NCBI GenBank assembly: GCA_021613375.1 | Contig: CM038720.1 | Coordinates: 13,113,962-13,177,961, forward strand | Reading direction: 5' to 3' | Length of the DNA stretch: 64,000 bases | From: Megaleporinus macrocephalus | Lineage: Eukaryota; Chordata; Actinopteri; Characiformes; Anostomidae | Shown: piece after piece, positions 1-10,762 of the stretch | How positions within the stretch are numbered: the first letter of the stretch is position 1 | Layout of the letters: each line of letters starts with the position of its first letter | Notes under the pieces: generated by a model | What the model was told of the DNA's origin: nothing | Databases searched by the model: none | Seen by the model: the letters and a program-made list of their open reading frames with translations, nothing else | Position numbers and translations under genes: made by a program

Positions 1-893
1 TTCATACAGCTATAAGCTAACAGGCCCAAGTGTTTACATGCTTTATGTCTATCTTACCATTGCTGGGCCGCTACCTGTGGTGCTCCGGGTTTGACGCTCC
101 ACATGGCCAAGCCTCCTGTTTGTCCATCGTCGAAGGAGCTAGTAGTGGTCCACCACATAAACAAGTCTACAGCGCTCCAGATTTTAAAGTTGCTGTCCTG
201 GTGACCCCACAAAAACCTAACATTCGAGTCCCTGGACATGAAGGCCTCGCAGTGGACCCGTCCAAATAAACACACTCATAGCCTAGTGGAGAATAGCATG
301 AGCAACATATTCATACATCTATAAGCTAACAGGCCCAACTGTTTACATGTTTTACGTCTATCTTACCATTGCTGAGCCGTTCTCTGTGGTGCTCCAGGTT
401 TGACGCTCCACACGGCCAAGCCTCCTGGGTGTCCAAGGCCAAAAGAGCTAGTAGCGGTCCACCACATAAACGAGTCTACATCGCTCCAGATTTTAAAGTC
501 ACTGTCCTGGTGACCCCAAAAAAACCTAACATCCGAGTCCCTGGACATGAAGGCCTCACAGTGGACCTGTCCCAATAAACACACTCATAGCCCAGTAGAG
601 AATAGCATGAGCAACATATTCATACATCCATAAGCTAACAGGCCCAACTGTTTACATGTTTTACGTCTATCTTACCATTGCTGGGCCGCTACCTGTGGTG
701 CTCCGGTTTGACGCTCCACATGGCCAAGCCTCCTGGGTGTCCACGGCCGAAAGAGCTAGTAGCGGTCCATAAGCGGGTCTATATCGCTCCAGATTTAAAA
801 GTCGCTGTACTGGTGACCCCACAAAAACCTAACATCCGAGTCCCTGGACTTGAAGGCCTCGCAGTGGACCTGTCCCAATAAACACACTCATAG
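1..893. repeat. 309-bp tandem repeat, three units
   Basis: Three head-to-tail copies start at 1, 310 and 619, each with a TTCATACA-type start and CACACTCATAG near the end. The period is exactly 309 bp twice. The third copy lacks a few internal bases and stops at about 893; the first is probably cut by the window edge, so the array may extend left. Because 309 is divisible by three, 67-79 codon open frames recur at the same place in each unit on both strands, but no protein family is recognisable and the frames drift. It lies in the last intron of the CNTNAP-like gene. Confidence 0.85.
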
Positions 894-2676
894 TGGGCAT
901 GTGCTCTGGGCCGTCGTCTGCCTAAGAAGCGCCAGAGCATGTAGACCGAGCACTGCATCTCTTCCCTTAGCAGCTCCTTCTTGCAGCTTGTTTTGTGTGG
1001 GGTTGCTCTCCTTATGATGTCACTTCAGTGTGCAGCACTGTTAGCTTGCTTCTATCATTAGTCATATTTCAGCTCCCTAAAGGCTTTTTATATTCAGGGA
1101 TCCAGCGTAGAGGGAAGAACGTTAATGCAGCAAGACACTCTGGGACGTTTTAGTTGAGGCTTGTAGATTTTCCACAATGCCATTTATTTTCAGCATAGAG
1201 GAAACAGCTTAGACCAGGAGCTCAGAAAGTGGGAATGACGCCGTAACTTCAGAGGGAGTTTCCGTTACTCGTGAGCTACATCGGCCTCGTAGCTCCAGTG
1301 AGACACTAAAGACGCAAACTTCAGACACCAAACATGTCATGGCTGATCTCCCGCTTTTGGGAAAAGAAAAAAAATCAATCAGAATTGTTCAATTTGCATC
1401 CAACTCAGTTTTGAGCTTTATCATATTCCAAACTGCATGAGGTGCCTCTTGCTTTCAAAATTGGAAGTTTGGAATTTGCTATCTCTTTTGCACTTTGTTT
1501 TTCTTCCTGAAAGGCTAATTTCATAAAAAAAACTTTCTCGATGGCTCACTGAATACATCCACAGCCCTAATTAAATTAGCAGCGTAATGATTCTAACGTG
1601 GCCAATCAGTTTATTAATCTGCATAAGAGAGAAATTCATTTGCATAATCTTTCTTCTCTCTTTTTCCACTTTCGCGCTTTATTGCCTTTTCATGGGCTGG
1701 AGATGTACTATTCAATGAGCCACGTCCTCTGAATGACGAGTGTTTGAGTGGTGCTGATGCTCTGTCTCTCCTCTCTTCTCTCTTCCCTCTCATTCTGCCG
1801 TAGATCATTTCGGTACTGTAGGTACAGGCGAGCCAGTAGTCAATGCAATCAGCAGCGACTCAGCTTTGATTGGAGGTAACGGCGATCACGGCACTCTTTG
1901 CTCACTTCATTTGACGAGAAAATGACCACGCCTCCACGGGAGCTGCCGTCCAGCTCCATTTCATGTATTCCTCTGGCATAGTTGTTTGATCTTGTTTGCT
2001 TTTTTAACTGTTTGCTCACTTCCATGTTTCCATACATTCACTATACCTCTCCTAGTAGGTCTGATATGCACCAACTGTGTTGATTCGCCTCTATCGACTC
2101 CGAGGTTTTAAGAATGGATGAGTCACTCTGTTGGGACATATGATTCATAATAGAAAACCATTATCATCTATGCTTAACAACTTCCTGTCTGCAGTTGGAG
2201 ACTTCAAAGTCTTCAGACTTCAGCCAGACACCCATGATGCCACCTGAGTCCGTCCATTATGAAAGACCAGTTTTGAAGAGAAAGCTAATCAGAAAACGTC
2301 ATGACATTGGCTCGGAGCGAACGGCTGATTAATTCCTGCTTTTAACGTTGGCTGAATATGAAAAGTTGTCCAAAGTTATCTGTAAATAGAAAGGAATTCA
2401 CAAAGGACACCAAAACTAATTAAACGTTTAAAGAAATTATTTGCTGATTGTTGAATTGCTGTTTTACCACTATCTCCAAATGCGTGGTCCTTTTTAGAAA
2501 CACAGTAACGTGGCATTAAATTGAGTTCAGATGTATTCCGGAGCTTCAATTAAACTTTTCTTTAAGCCATCATAATTAAATGGACCATGCTTAGCTGAAC
2601 ACAAAGGACGGAAACATTTTGCAACCCGGCCTTCTCTGGCAGTAGGTAAAAGCTGTCCGAGTGCTAAGCTAAGAGG
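894..2676. other. Intronic unique sequence with a candidate conserved block
   Basis: No exon or known repeat is recognised. The part from about 1560 to 2060 is compositionally balanced and contains a perfect POU octamer ATTTGCAT at 1638-1645, so it is a plausible intronic regulatory block. That is inference only. Confidence 0.35.
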
Positions 2677-3911
2677 TAGGGGAGAGTGGGGTGAGTTGTG
2701 CCAGTTTTTACTTAAAGAGACTTTAAAGCGAGTTCATGATAGTAATGCTTCCAACTAAAATATGTACATATATTTCAAGATGTTGTGCATCCCTGGAAAC
2801 AATCACATTGAAGCTGAAATATAGTATTTAAGAAATATAGCTTTCTGAAAAGCTGTTACCCTTGTGCGGGGTAAGTTGTGCCTTTGGACAGAATACATTG
2901 GGGTAAATTGTGCCATTGATTATTGAAGTAAAACAATATATTTTGATCTCAGAAACTGTAATGTTATATAAAACATATACACATTCAATACAAAATTACT
3001 CATTTATGGTTTATTTAAAGTTGTTTTACAACATCAAAGGCCACATGAACACATGTTCAGAACAAATGAAATTCAAATGAAGACTAAATTGACTGCAATT
3101 CTTTTCATAGATCTAGCCTACTACATAAAATCCCATTTTGTTGATGCTACAGGGGAATATGATCCCTCCTGGCTGTAAAACCAAGTTTTTGTGGTGTGGG
3201 TACTTTCTTGTGCACATCTTCTCTAGGGATGACTCCTTCATCATTTTCTTTGGAAGTGAAGATAGGCTATCCATCCACATTCATCTGCCTCGCCACCTGA
3301 TGAAGGACTTCCCCTTCTCTCTCTATCTCTGCACTGTCCATGTCCTCTAGAGGAGTGGAAGCCCTGCCTATCCTTCTCTTATATGTCCGTGGCATGATGG
3401 TCTATTTCTATTTTTGGTCTAAAATTAAGAATGTCACATAGTTTTGATGATAAAATGTAAGAATACTTTTATTGTTTTTATTGTACAATTACAATAAAAT
3501 AATGTTTAAAATATGCATAAGCCCTTATGATCACCCCACCCTGAGCATTTTGTAAAAAAATGCATCATCCAGCAGTTTTGAGCTAACATCATGCTAGCTG
3601 TATAGACTCATAGTGTAGCTTACCAAAGCACTAAAACATGTGTGAAATGTTTTCAAACCTGTCTATAACTGTTCAGACACAACAAATAAAAAACCCTGAT
3701 CACAGAAATTTTACTTCGAAAGGCAAAAAACAGTTTGTTTACCTTAAAAACTCTTATGCAAAGAGGCTCTCTTCTTTGCAGGATGAGTAAAATGACTGAC
3801 TGTTGTGACTGACAAAAATGTGTGGTCACATGACCAATTTTGTCGATGTTTCCCTAGAAACAGGGGGTGGCACAACCTCCCCGCTGGCACAAATCACCCC
3901 ACTTTCCCCTA
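2677..3911. mobile_element. 1.2-kb pogo-like DNA transposon remnant with 28-bp terminal inverted repeats
   Basis: Positions 2677-2704 and 3884-3911 are inverted complements, differing at only two of 28 positions. The left end reads TAGGGGAGAGTGGGGTGAGT and the right end finishes CACTTTCCCCTA. If the outer TA on each side is the target duplication, the ends begin GGGG and the target is TA, as in the Tc1/mariner/pogo superfamily. Degenerate internal copies of the end motif (GGGGTAAGTTGTGCC at about 2869) lie just inside the left end. A minus-strand transposase start is preserved inside (3267-3395). Family assignment is inference. Confidence 0.75.
3267..3395 (-). pseudogene. Transposase N-terminal fragment, pogo/psq-type HTH (broken)
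   Basis: A minus-strand ATG at 3395 opens a 42-residue frame beginning MPRTYKRRIGRASTPLED and containing HQVARQMNV before a stop. MPRTYKRK-type starts followed by a helix-turn-helix with a VAR/AAR-x-x-N/G core are typical of fish pogo-like transposases carrying a psq-type DNA-binding domain. The rest of the protein is not recognisable in any frame, so this is the decayed 5' end of the element's transposase. Its position inside paired inverted termini supports that. Homology is from memory, not a search. Confidence 0.5.
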
Positions 3912-4002
3912 TGTATGATAGGGTGGGGCAGGGCGCAAAACTTTGATGGCATAATCAATTACTTTGCCTAGCTGATACAGTAATGTTTATTATCAAATCA
4001 CT

Positions 4003-5190
4003 GCAAAAACTTAATGGCAATATGACCTGGACCTTCCTAAAGACTGTGCTAAAAGTGTTTATGCTTGGCTAACTCGCTAATTTCAGCACCAAAGCTGTTA
4101 GCAGTGATTAACAGCAGGACTGAAAAAGCAATTCTCCTGAAATCTTCAAACTCAATTTGGTGCAAAACTTAAATTCCCAAATAAATTAAACTATGCTTCA
4201 TCCAAAAGTGCTAATTAAGCTAATAGATGAGTCTAATAAGATGTTAACTGGTTAGCTTTCATTTCTTGTTATTCATGTTAGTATTTAAGGTTAAAGTATT
4301 AAGACATACATTTTATATTATCGGACTTACTTGAAGGCTGTGGTGAAACAGTCCACATCGCCATCCTGCTAATCTTAGTTACCAAACAGTTAACAGTTAT
4401 AAACATCAGGACAAAAAAAAACGGTGCAAACTAAGGTGTTAAAATCAGCTTCAACCAATTTGTCACTATTAATAAGTGAGTCAGATGAGATCATGCTAAT
4501 TGCAACAACCATTGTATATTTATTGTTATCCATGTTAGCATGTAAAGTACTAAAGCGTATAATTTTTATCAAGTCACTGGAAATCCTTAATGAGAGTATG
4601 TACTGAAATTAATCTGAAGACGTTCCTTTCTGAGACTGCTGAAATTTTCCACACGGCTAACTCGCTAATTTCAGCACCAAAGCTGTTAGCGTTGATTAGC
4701 AGGACTGGAAAAGCTAATTCTCCTGAGATCTTTAAAGAATTAAAAGCTTGCTTCATACAGAAATGTTAGTTTTGCTAATAGATGAGTTCAGTGAGATTCT
4801 GTCTGGTTCAACCACCATTTGTTGTTAACCATGTTAGCTTTTAAGGTTAAAGTATCAGCTTCATCAGGGACATTATAAATGGGGAGACTGGTCACTGGTT
4901 GAAATATTAATGGGAAAGTTGTAACTTTGCTCAGTTTAATTCGCTCATAGGTGTACATTTTACATTCAGTCACTACAAAACCTTAAACCCTTAATGTGAA
5001 ATTAAATAAACCTGACCTACAAGAAAGAAGCCTGTGGTGAAAGTCAGAAAAACATTTTTTAAAACTAAAAAAAAATCAGCATAAAAACATGTTTCATCCA
5101 AATTTGTGATGACAGATGAATCACATAAAAAGCTAGCTACAGCAACCTTTTAAAGATTTAAAGCTTTAGTAAGCTTCTTGTTTTTCCACA
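4003..5190. repeat. Diverged ~300-bp tandem repeat family
   Basis: Four degraded copies start at about 4003, 4317, 4574 and 4973. Shared blocks include GGCTAACTCGCTAATTTCAG (4067 and 4655), GCACCAAAGCTGTTAGC, CTAATAGATGAGT and CCATGTTAGCATGTAAAG/TTAAGGTTAAAGTA. Copies differ greatly in length and identity, suggesting an old tandem expansion. No coding capacity is seen. Confidence 0.6.
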
Positions 5191-5389
5191 ACAGTATGTA
5201 AGAACTTTAGAGCAGTATTTTCATTCAGTTTCTTGTTCAGTTTCATTTTCTGGCAGATGTAGTTGTTTATGACATCACTACATAATTTTAATTTGAGTTT
5301 AAAGTTAAATGTAAACACACATTTTTCAGTCTATGAAATTACCATCTGGAACTCCCACATCCATAAAGTTGAACTTTCACTACAAGGCA

Positions 5390-5490
5390 GTTTAATAGAG
5401 ATAATGCTAATGGGTCCAACTATCATTTTTTCCATGCATCCAGTATTAACTACATGCTTCATTCAGCTGTTCATTGTGCGTCAAACTCTT
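5390..5490 (+). repeat. Detached partial copy of the ~300-bp repeat
   Basis: ATAATGCTAATGGGTCCAAC, a TCCATGCATCC segment and TTCATTCAGCTGTTC match the distal half of the 4003-5190 unit. Confidence 0.35.
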
Positions 5491-5499
5491 CAACAGCAA

Positions 5500-6540
5500 C
5501 ATCTATCACTGTACTCTGTCTTACTAGCGGATAGATGTCTTTGTTTGTTTTATCAAGTTGGTACAAAAACCCTCAAGGAGAATTGAATGTGTTGCTTGAA
5601 CTGCAGATGGAGGGCAGGCAGTGCGTTTCTACATAGGGACGCCATCACAAGCTCTGAAAATTATGATTTGCGCTGTTTACAGTTCAATCAATCCATTTGA
5701 GAAACCACAAATAGCTTTTATCTAGTGCTAATGCAAATATGAATGTAGGTGTTGGTGGTGTTGCTCGTAGCTGTTGTTTTACATGTATCACTAGTGCACA
5801 CCCACAGATTGTGCAGATTACAAAATTACAATACTCTCAGTCTTATTTGCCAGTTCTCCACTTCCACCTTAAAAGGTGCAGCAGAATGTAACTATGGCTC
5901 TTTTTAAGGTGGACGGGATAAAAGCAGCGAATAAAAAGCTTACTTTAGCTTTGTGCAGTCTGGATTAGTGGCATATTGTCTTTTGCACAGTTCTGGAGAA
6001 GATATTTTGTTATATGTACCTTAATAGCAGAGCAATGTTTTTGTTTATTTAGTTTTTTTTTTGTTTTATTTACTTTTTCAAATTATAAGATAATATAAGA
6101 GTCCTTTATTGTCTTTGTACAGAGTAACATGAAATTAAGCAACAATCCTTACAGTGCAATTACCATTTAAGATACATAAACATGAAAAGCAACAGCTACA
6201 TGAAATTAAATATTTAAAAATCAAGCAAAATAAGTCTGGATATAATGGAATATAACATATTTGGTATTGTTAGGGCAAGAGTGTAAGAAGGTAAGAATGA
6301 CATCCAACTTATTTTGTTATTTTCTGTATATATAAACTTTTCTTATAATATCTATACTAGCAGAGCATCCTTTTTGCTTTTCACTTCCTGCCCTCCATCT
6401 GGAATTTATGTCTCATCAGTGACTCCAAACAATCTATATAGGCAACATTATTATTAGATTTCCTTAAACTCTCTTATAATTGTGGCAAGTGGGCTTTCCT
6501 GACATTGATTATTATGTATACAAAAGTGATGATGCTATTA
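5500..6540. other. Intronic sequence, no gene seen
   Basis: AT-rich non-coding sequence. The stretch around 6095-6170 (GAGTCCTTTATTGTCTTTGT and following) resembles an interspersed fish repeat, but I cannot delimit it. Confidence 0.25.
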
Positions 6541-6700
6541 CTTTTAGAACACTGTGATGTTGCTGCTAATTCTCTCGATAGGTGAGTCACATGAGCTGTT
6601 CCAACTATTAATTTTGCCATCCATGTTAGCATGTAAGCTTAAAGAATAGAATAACTCCTTCATCCAGCTGCTGTTCTCTACTGTGCGCTTGAAAAGCGAA
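6540..6700 (+). repeat. Second detached partial copy of the ~300-bp repeat
   Basis: GATAGGTGAGTCACATGAGC, CCATCCATGTTAGCATGTAA and CTTCATCCAGCTGCTGTTC follow the order of the units at 4.0-5.2 kb. Confidence 0.4.
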
Positions 6701-7044
6701 GCTGTTTACCCTGACTTGGAAAGAAGTCTGAGTATATCAGGTGGCCTCTCCATGTGTTGATGGCATTGTTCATCGATGCAGAAGTGGCGATGCTGTAATA
6801 GCCCCGTCACAAGCAATGTCACAGCGCTGCCATCAGGCTAAGAAGGATTATCTACTGAAGTGAGGCTATGTTTTATGGTTTTTAATAAGAAAGCTTCGGA
6901 AATGGCTTCAGCTTCGGGAGCTAGAGCAGCAACAGTCATGAACGCAAACTGCCAGATACGCTGTTGTGCTTGTGCTTTGGCCTGCTCTCCATGCTTGCGC
7001 AAAGCCGTGACTAATTTTGAACGTTATGTTTCACGCGTCTGCAG

Positions 7045-7241
7045 GCGTCATCGCAGTCGTGATATTCGTGATCCTGGCTGCTCTGGCTGTGATGGCGAGA
7101 TTCCTCTACAGACGAAAAGAGACTTGTCAAACCCAGGAGCCCAAGGCAGCCAAAGCAGAAGACAGCCCCGAAACGCCCTTCAACGCTGACCCCCACTCGC
7201 AGAGCATAATCAACGACACCCAAAAAGAGTACTTCATATGA
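7045..7241 (+). CDS. Contactin-associated protein-like, terminal exon (transmembrane and cytoplasmic tail)
   Basis: This is the last coding exon of a neurexin-superfamily cell-adhesion protein of neurons and glia. A branch-site-like CTAAT (7010-7014), pyrimidine-rich sequence and TGCAG at 7040-7044 form the acceptor. The exon starts in phase 1, so a glycine codon is split across the junction, followed by 64 residues. Residues 1-17 (VIAVVIFVILAALAVMA) are a transmembrane helix. RFLYRRKE is the basic stop-transfer and juxtamembrane part, where Caspr proteins bind band-4.1 proteins. The tail ends QKEYFI, fitting a class II PDZ ligand. The EYFI/REYFI ending points to the CNTNAP3/4/5 subgroup rather than CNTNAP1/2 (which ends KEWLI in CNTNAP2); I cannot decide between cntnap4 and cntnap5. 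The upstream exons lie outside the window. Confidence 0.9.
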
Positions 7242-7566
7242 TGACGCCCCCTCCTCACCCCAACTTCCGTCCTCCCCACCACCACCACCACCTATTCACC
7301 CAAACCTCGGACTAATCCAGCAAAGCAGAGGACAGAAATGCCTTGCCAAGCCTAGACATTAACATTCATGGGGCGTTATGCAGAGAAAAGGGAAAACCCT
7401 CAGAAACTGTTGCCGGTTGCTGATCAAGAAGAACAAGCTGTTTGTTCTGTTTTTGTTTTTTTTTTGTTTTTTGTTTTTTGTTTTTTTTGTACATAGGCTT
7501 AAAAGTCCAAAAAGATTTGGCCCGGATAGCATTGTTTCTAAGGTGTGTATAATGATCTTCATCAAC

Positions 7567-7574
7567 TGTAAATA
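7567..7574 (+). promoter_or_regulatory. Pumilio-type element in the 3' UTR
   Basis: TGTAAATA matches the Pumilio recognition element UGUANAUA exactly. It lies in the high-complexity part of the 3' UTR, consistent with post-transcriptional control of a neuronal mRNA. A single 8-mer can occur by chance. Confidence 0.35.
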
Positions 7575-7732
7575 TTCTTTTGAAATGTACATGTTGAAAT
7601 AATATCTTTGTAATGGTTACCTTCTTATTTTGCCTTTGAAAAGACGTGATTGAGTATTACATTTAACCACGGCGCTCCGTCGACTTGCGTCTAGAACCTA
7701 AAGACTTACAAGACGTCGTATAACTTGGCTGA

Positions 7733-7738
7733 AATAAA
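7733..7738 (+). terminator. Polyadenylation signal AATAAA
   Basis: Canonical hexamer about 490 bases after the stop codon, followed by G/T-rich sequence (GTATGTGAAATAATGGCATT and GTGTTGT). It is the first AATAAA after the coding end. Confidence 0.6.
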
Positions 7739-7755
7739 TGTTTAAAGTGGTAACT

Positions 7756-9315
7756 GGAATGTATGTGAAATAATGGCATTCGTGTTGTACACATGAGATT
7801 CCGACACTAATGAACAGCACAGGTCGAAGCGCGTCCCGTCGTTTCAGCGGACGGACGCTCTCGAGCACCAAAAAAACAAAACTCTTGCCGATGTCCTTGT
7901 TTGTTCGCTCGCCGAGCTGGAAGGGGCTTGGCTGTGTACACACAGCAGGCTCTGGCCTTGTTTCTTACGGCCGCTCTTAATCTCCATTAGACTGAAAGTG
8001 GGGGGAGGCGCAGCAAACATTCTGAGTGCTTCTCAGTGCTTTCTCTGCATTTCCTGGATAAAAATAAATTGTGATTGCTTCTTAATGCCGTCAAATACCA
8101 GCGCGAACCACCTGCGAGGAGCGCAGCTTTGAAAAGGCTTTCATAAAAGCTGGGAATTCTAGAGGAGGGCGAAAAAAAAACATGATGCTAAAATGTTCTC
8201 TCTGATTGTTACCTTCACTCTGCACAGATAGATTTTTCTTCTTAGTTTTCCATGTTAATCCTATGAAAATACACTACTTATCCAGCAGGCGTGTAATTCG
8301 CGAGCTAAAATAGATAACATGCTAATCTGAACAGCGTAATGAATAACAGGCTATCGTGCTAGTTTAGAAAATAGCACCACGTCCCAGCGCATCTTCGTTT
8401 TTTCCCCCCAAATAGTGGTCAATAAAACATGGACTTGGACGCTTGGTTGCTAAAAGCAGGCTTCATAAAAATTCCACAAGCGCGGCATCGCGGCTTAGAT
8501 TTTTTTTTTTTGGTTTGTTTAAGCAAGAATAGCATTGACCACCAGCTGGATTTGGTAGCTTATCTCTTGGAAGTTTCATACGTGAATCCGATCCACTCTT
8601 CTGTCTGCTGGAGTGAAGACGAGAGGGAAAGTTAAGCACAAGAAATACTGTGGCCTAATTCATTGTTAGCATTAGATCACTGTTGTGAGTGTGAAGGATT
8701 CTACCATTTAGCACAACGCTACCTAACAGCAGCACACTCCCTGTTATCCGAACGGCCTTAGTTGTTCGACTATCCATTTATGTGGTTTGCCAGTCACATA
8801 ATACGGTTCTTTATATTCCATTCTCCCAAAGCACATGAAATATACATGACTCCATTAAGCTCTCCGAACGAGAGTCATACGTTTGCCGAATGCTGTCGTT
8901 TTCATTTTGAAAGGCCGTCGAGGCAAACAAGGGACAAACCAACCACAAAGTTATTTTCCAGATCCTTTTTAAAAGTCCGTATACTCTGTTTCACTCTGGA
9001 TATCTCAGTGTGTGGTGATGTATGGCTGTTTGTAATGATTGTAGTGTTACAGCTCGCTTGGTTGGTAATAAGGTGCTGTTGAACGTCTCTGACTGGAAAA
9101 AGAACGACTCGAGCGAGGCCTACCGCCGTCTGTGCAGCCGAGAGCGGCTCTGCTTGAATTAGTGTTTCTGATTGTATGACTAGAATAAAATTTCTATCCA
9201 AAAAATAGAAACACTTTCGAAAAACAAAGCTACTTGGCTGTGTGTTTATCAAGCGGGTAAGGGCAAAGCTGCTCATGAAGGCAAAGAGGAATACGTTGCT
9301 GTTGGGTCAAAACTT
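7756..9315. other. Downstream flank, no further gene seen
   Basis: Mostly unique sequence with alternative polyadenylation hexamers at 8063 and 8421. Blocks around 7800-7990 and 8870-9140 are less AT-rich and contain several CpGs, so they could be conserved non-coding sequence. No splice-consistent open frame is convincing. Confidence 0.3.
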
Positions 9316-9362
9316 TGTAACACATTTTGGTTTTTAGAGAGGACTCAAGCAAGAATAAACTT

Positions 9363-9434
<72 letters not shown>

Positions 9435-9520
9435 CACCTGCACACCACCCTGTTACAAATGGAAATAGAAATTAAAAATACTATGTAACACATTTTGGTT
9501 TTTAGAGAGGACTCAAGCAA

Positions 9521-9566
<46 letters not shown>

Positions 9567-9616
9567 CATATATACACCACCTGCACACCACCCTGTTACA
9601 AATGGAAATAGAAATT
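9316..9616 (+). repeat. Duplicated microsatellite block, (TA)n(CA)n
   Basis: Two tandem units (9316-9483 and 9484-9616) share the left flank TGTAACACATTTTGGTTTTT, a (TA)n(CA)n core and the right flank CACCACCTGCACACCACCCT. The first TA tract is about 50 bases and the second about 30, so the copies diverged mainly by repeat-length change. Confidence 0.85.
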
Positions 9617-9904
9617 ATGTTTAGGGCATCGGTTTTGAAGAAACCAGCTGAAAGCAGGTTGAGCGCAAGTGTTAGAGCTTAGCCCAGGTGAGGGACGTAG
9701 CCAGAACCTTTTCAATAGGGGGCCCAGATTAGACACAGCAATTACATTGGGGAGGCAAACTGCTAGAGGAAAACAGTTTGTGCTGACATGATGAGAGAAT
9801 ATAATATTTGGCTGGGTAACAAGAATACACACTGTAGCATTAGCAGGAACTCAAACTCAGCCATATGACGTGTGCAGTAATCAATTTATTTACCTCCCAT
9901 TAGA

Positions 9905-10079
9905 GGTTTACTAGGCATGACCAACTGGGACGAGACCCAGAGGTCATCCCAGGACCCACTGGAGGAATTATATCCCCAAGCTTTCCCAGAATGAGTTGTG
10001 GACAAGGCCATCTGGGTTTCTCTGCTTTTCTTACTGCGACCCTGGATGGACTAAGCGGTACAGATGAATGAATGAATTA
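9905..10079 (+). mobile_element. Non-LTR retrotransposon 3' end (truncated)
   Basis: Resembles the end of a fish LINE reading frame plus tail: TAGGCATGACCAACTGGGAC, a TTATATCCCCAAGC segment, GCGACCCTGGATGGACTAAG, then a GAATGAATGAAT tail. The GACC-CGGATAA-GCGG block before a short tandem tail is typical of Rex/L2-type fish LINEs. Only the terminal 175 bases remain, as expected for 5'-truncated insertion. Confidence 0.5.
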
Positions 10080-10762
10080 AACACACTCATGTACTGGCCT
10101 GTAAAAACAATTACATTATAAATGTTAATAGCAAATGTCAGTATGTACTCATTGATAGTTACTCCAGTTACTTATTGATAGTTACTTCGATAATTACCGT
10201 ATAGTACTGGGTAAGTTATTAGTGTGGTCAGAATTCTACAAAGATTAACAAGAAATATTATTAAAAGCCTAAGCACATTTTAAAAACAGTTTTACTCTGG
10301 ACAGTGTTTCTATTCTGTATTCCATAATGCTGTGAGAAAAACATGTTTTCATTCCTTGTAGGATTGTTTAAATCTTTACATAGAACATAACAGGTAACAA
10401 CTAATACTAGTACCAACTGATACTAGTAATACACTAATACTATTACTACACTGATGCAGAGGCTTTTTAAAATGTTTTAAAACCAGTTTTAGCTATTTTG
10501 CTGTCAAAATGAACAAGAACAACAGTAAAGTTTTTAGAAGCGCTCACTGGCGTATGAGATATGCAAATTTTTGAGTGTTGCGTCAGACTAACTGATTTTG
10601 AGGCAGATTTTAACTGTAAAATTCTTCACATGAAGTGGCAAAGCATTTCTGTGGTGATGCTTCATTGATGATAGCTGACTGTATCGCTTTGTTTAACTGG
10701 TGGGACCACAGGCCTCCTTGGCTACGCTGCTGGCCCAGGCGAGGATAACTGCACCAGACTGA
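10080..10762. other. AT-rich intergenic sequence, nothing recognised
   Basis: Contains a few short imperfect direct repeats (TACTAGTA and GATAGTTACT variants). No gene or clear repeat family is seen. Confidence 0.3.

Larger units (their letters stand above)
7242..7755 (+). other. 3' UTR of the CNTNAP-like gene
   Basis: It follows the stop codon at 7239-7241. It has a CCA-rich stretch (7277-7293), an interrupted T-rich tract of about 50 bases (7440-7490) and a high-complexity AU-rich part at 7500-7620. The best cleavage signal is AATAAA at 7733-7738 with GT-rich sequence downstream. Later AATAAA motifs at 8063-8068 and 8421-8426 could extend the UTR. Confidence 0.65.

Noticed and set aside
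54..584. Paired 73-codon minus frames as a gene family
   Set aside because: They are equivalent frames in a 309-bp tandem repeat, open on the other strand too, with no upstream start or splice context supporting translation.
8902..9276. 124-codon minus frame as a gene
   Set aside because: No recognisable domain and it overlaps an unrelated 106-codon + frame; no splice or promoter signals support either.
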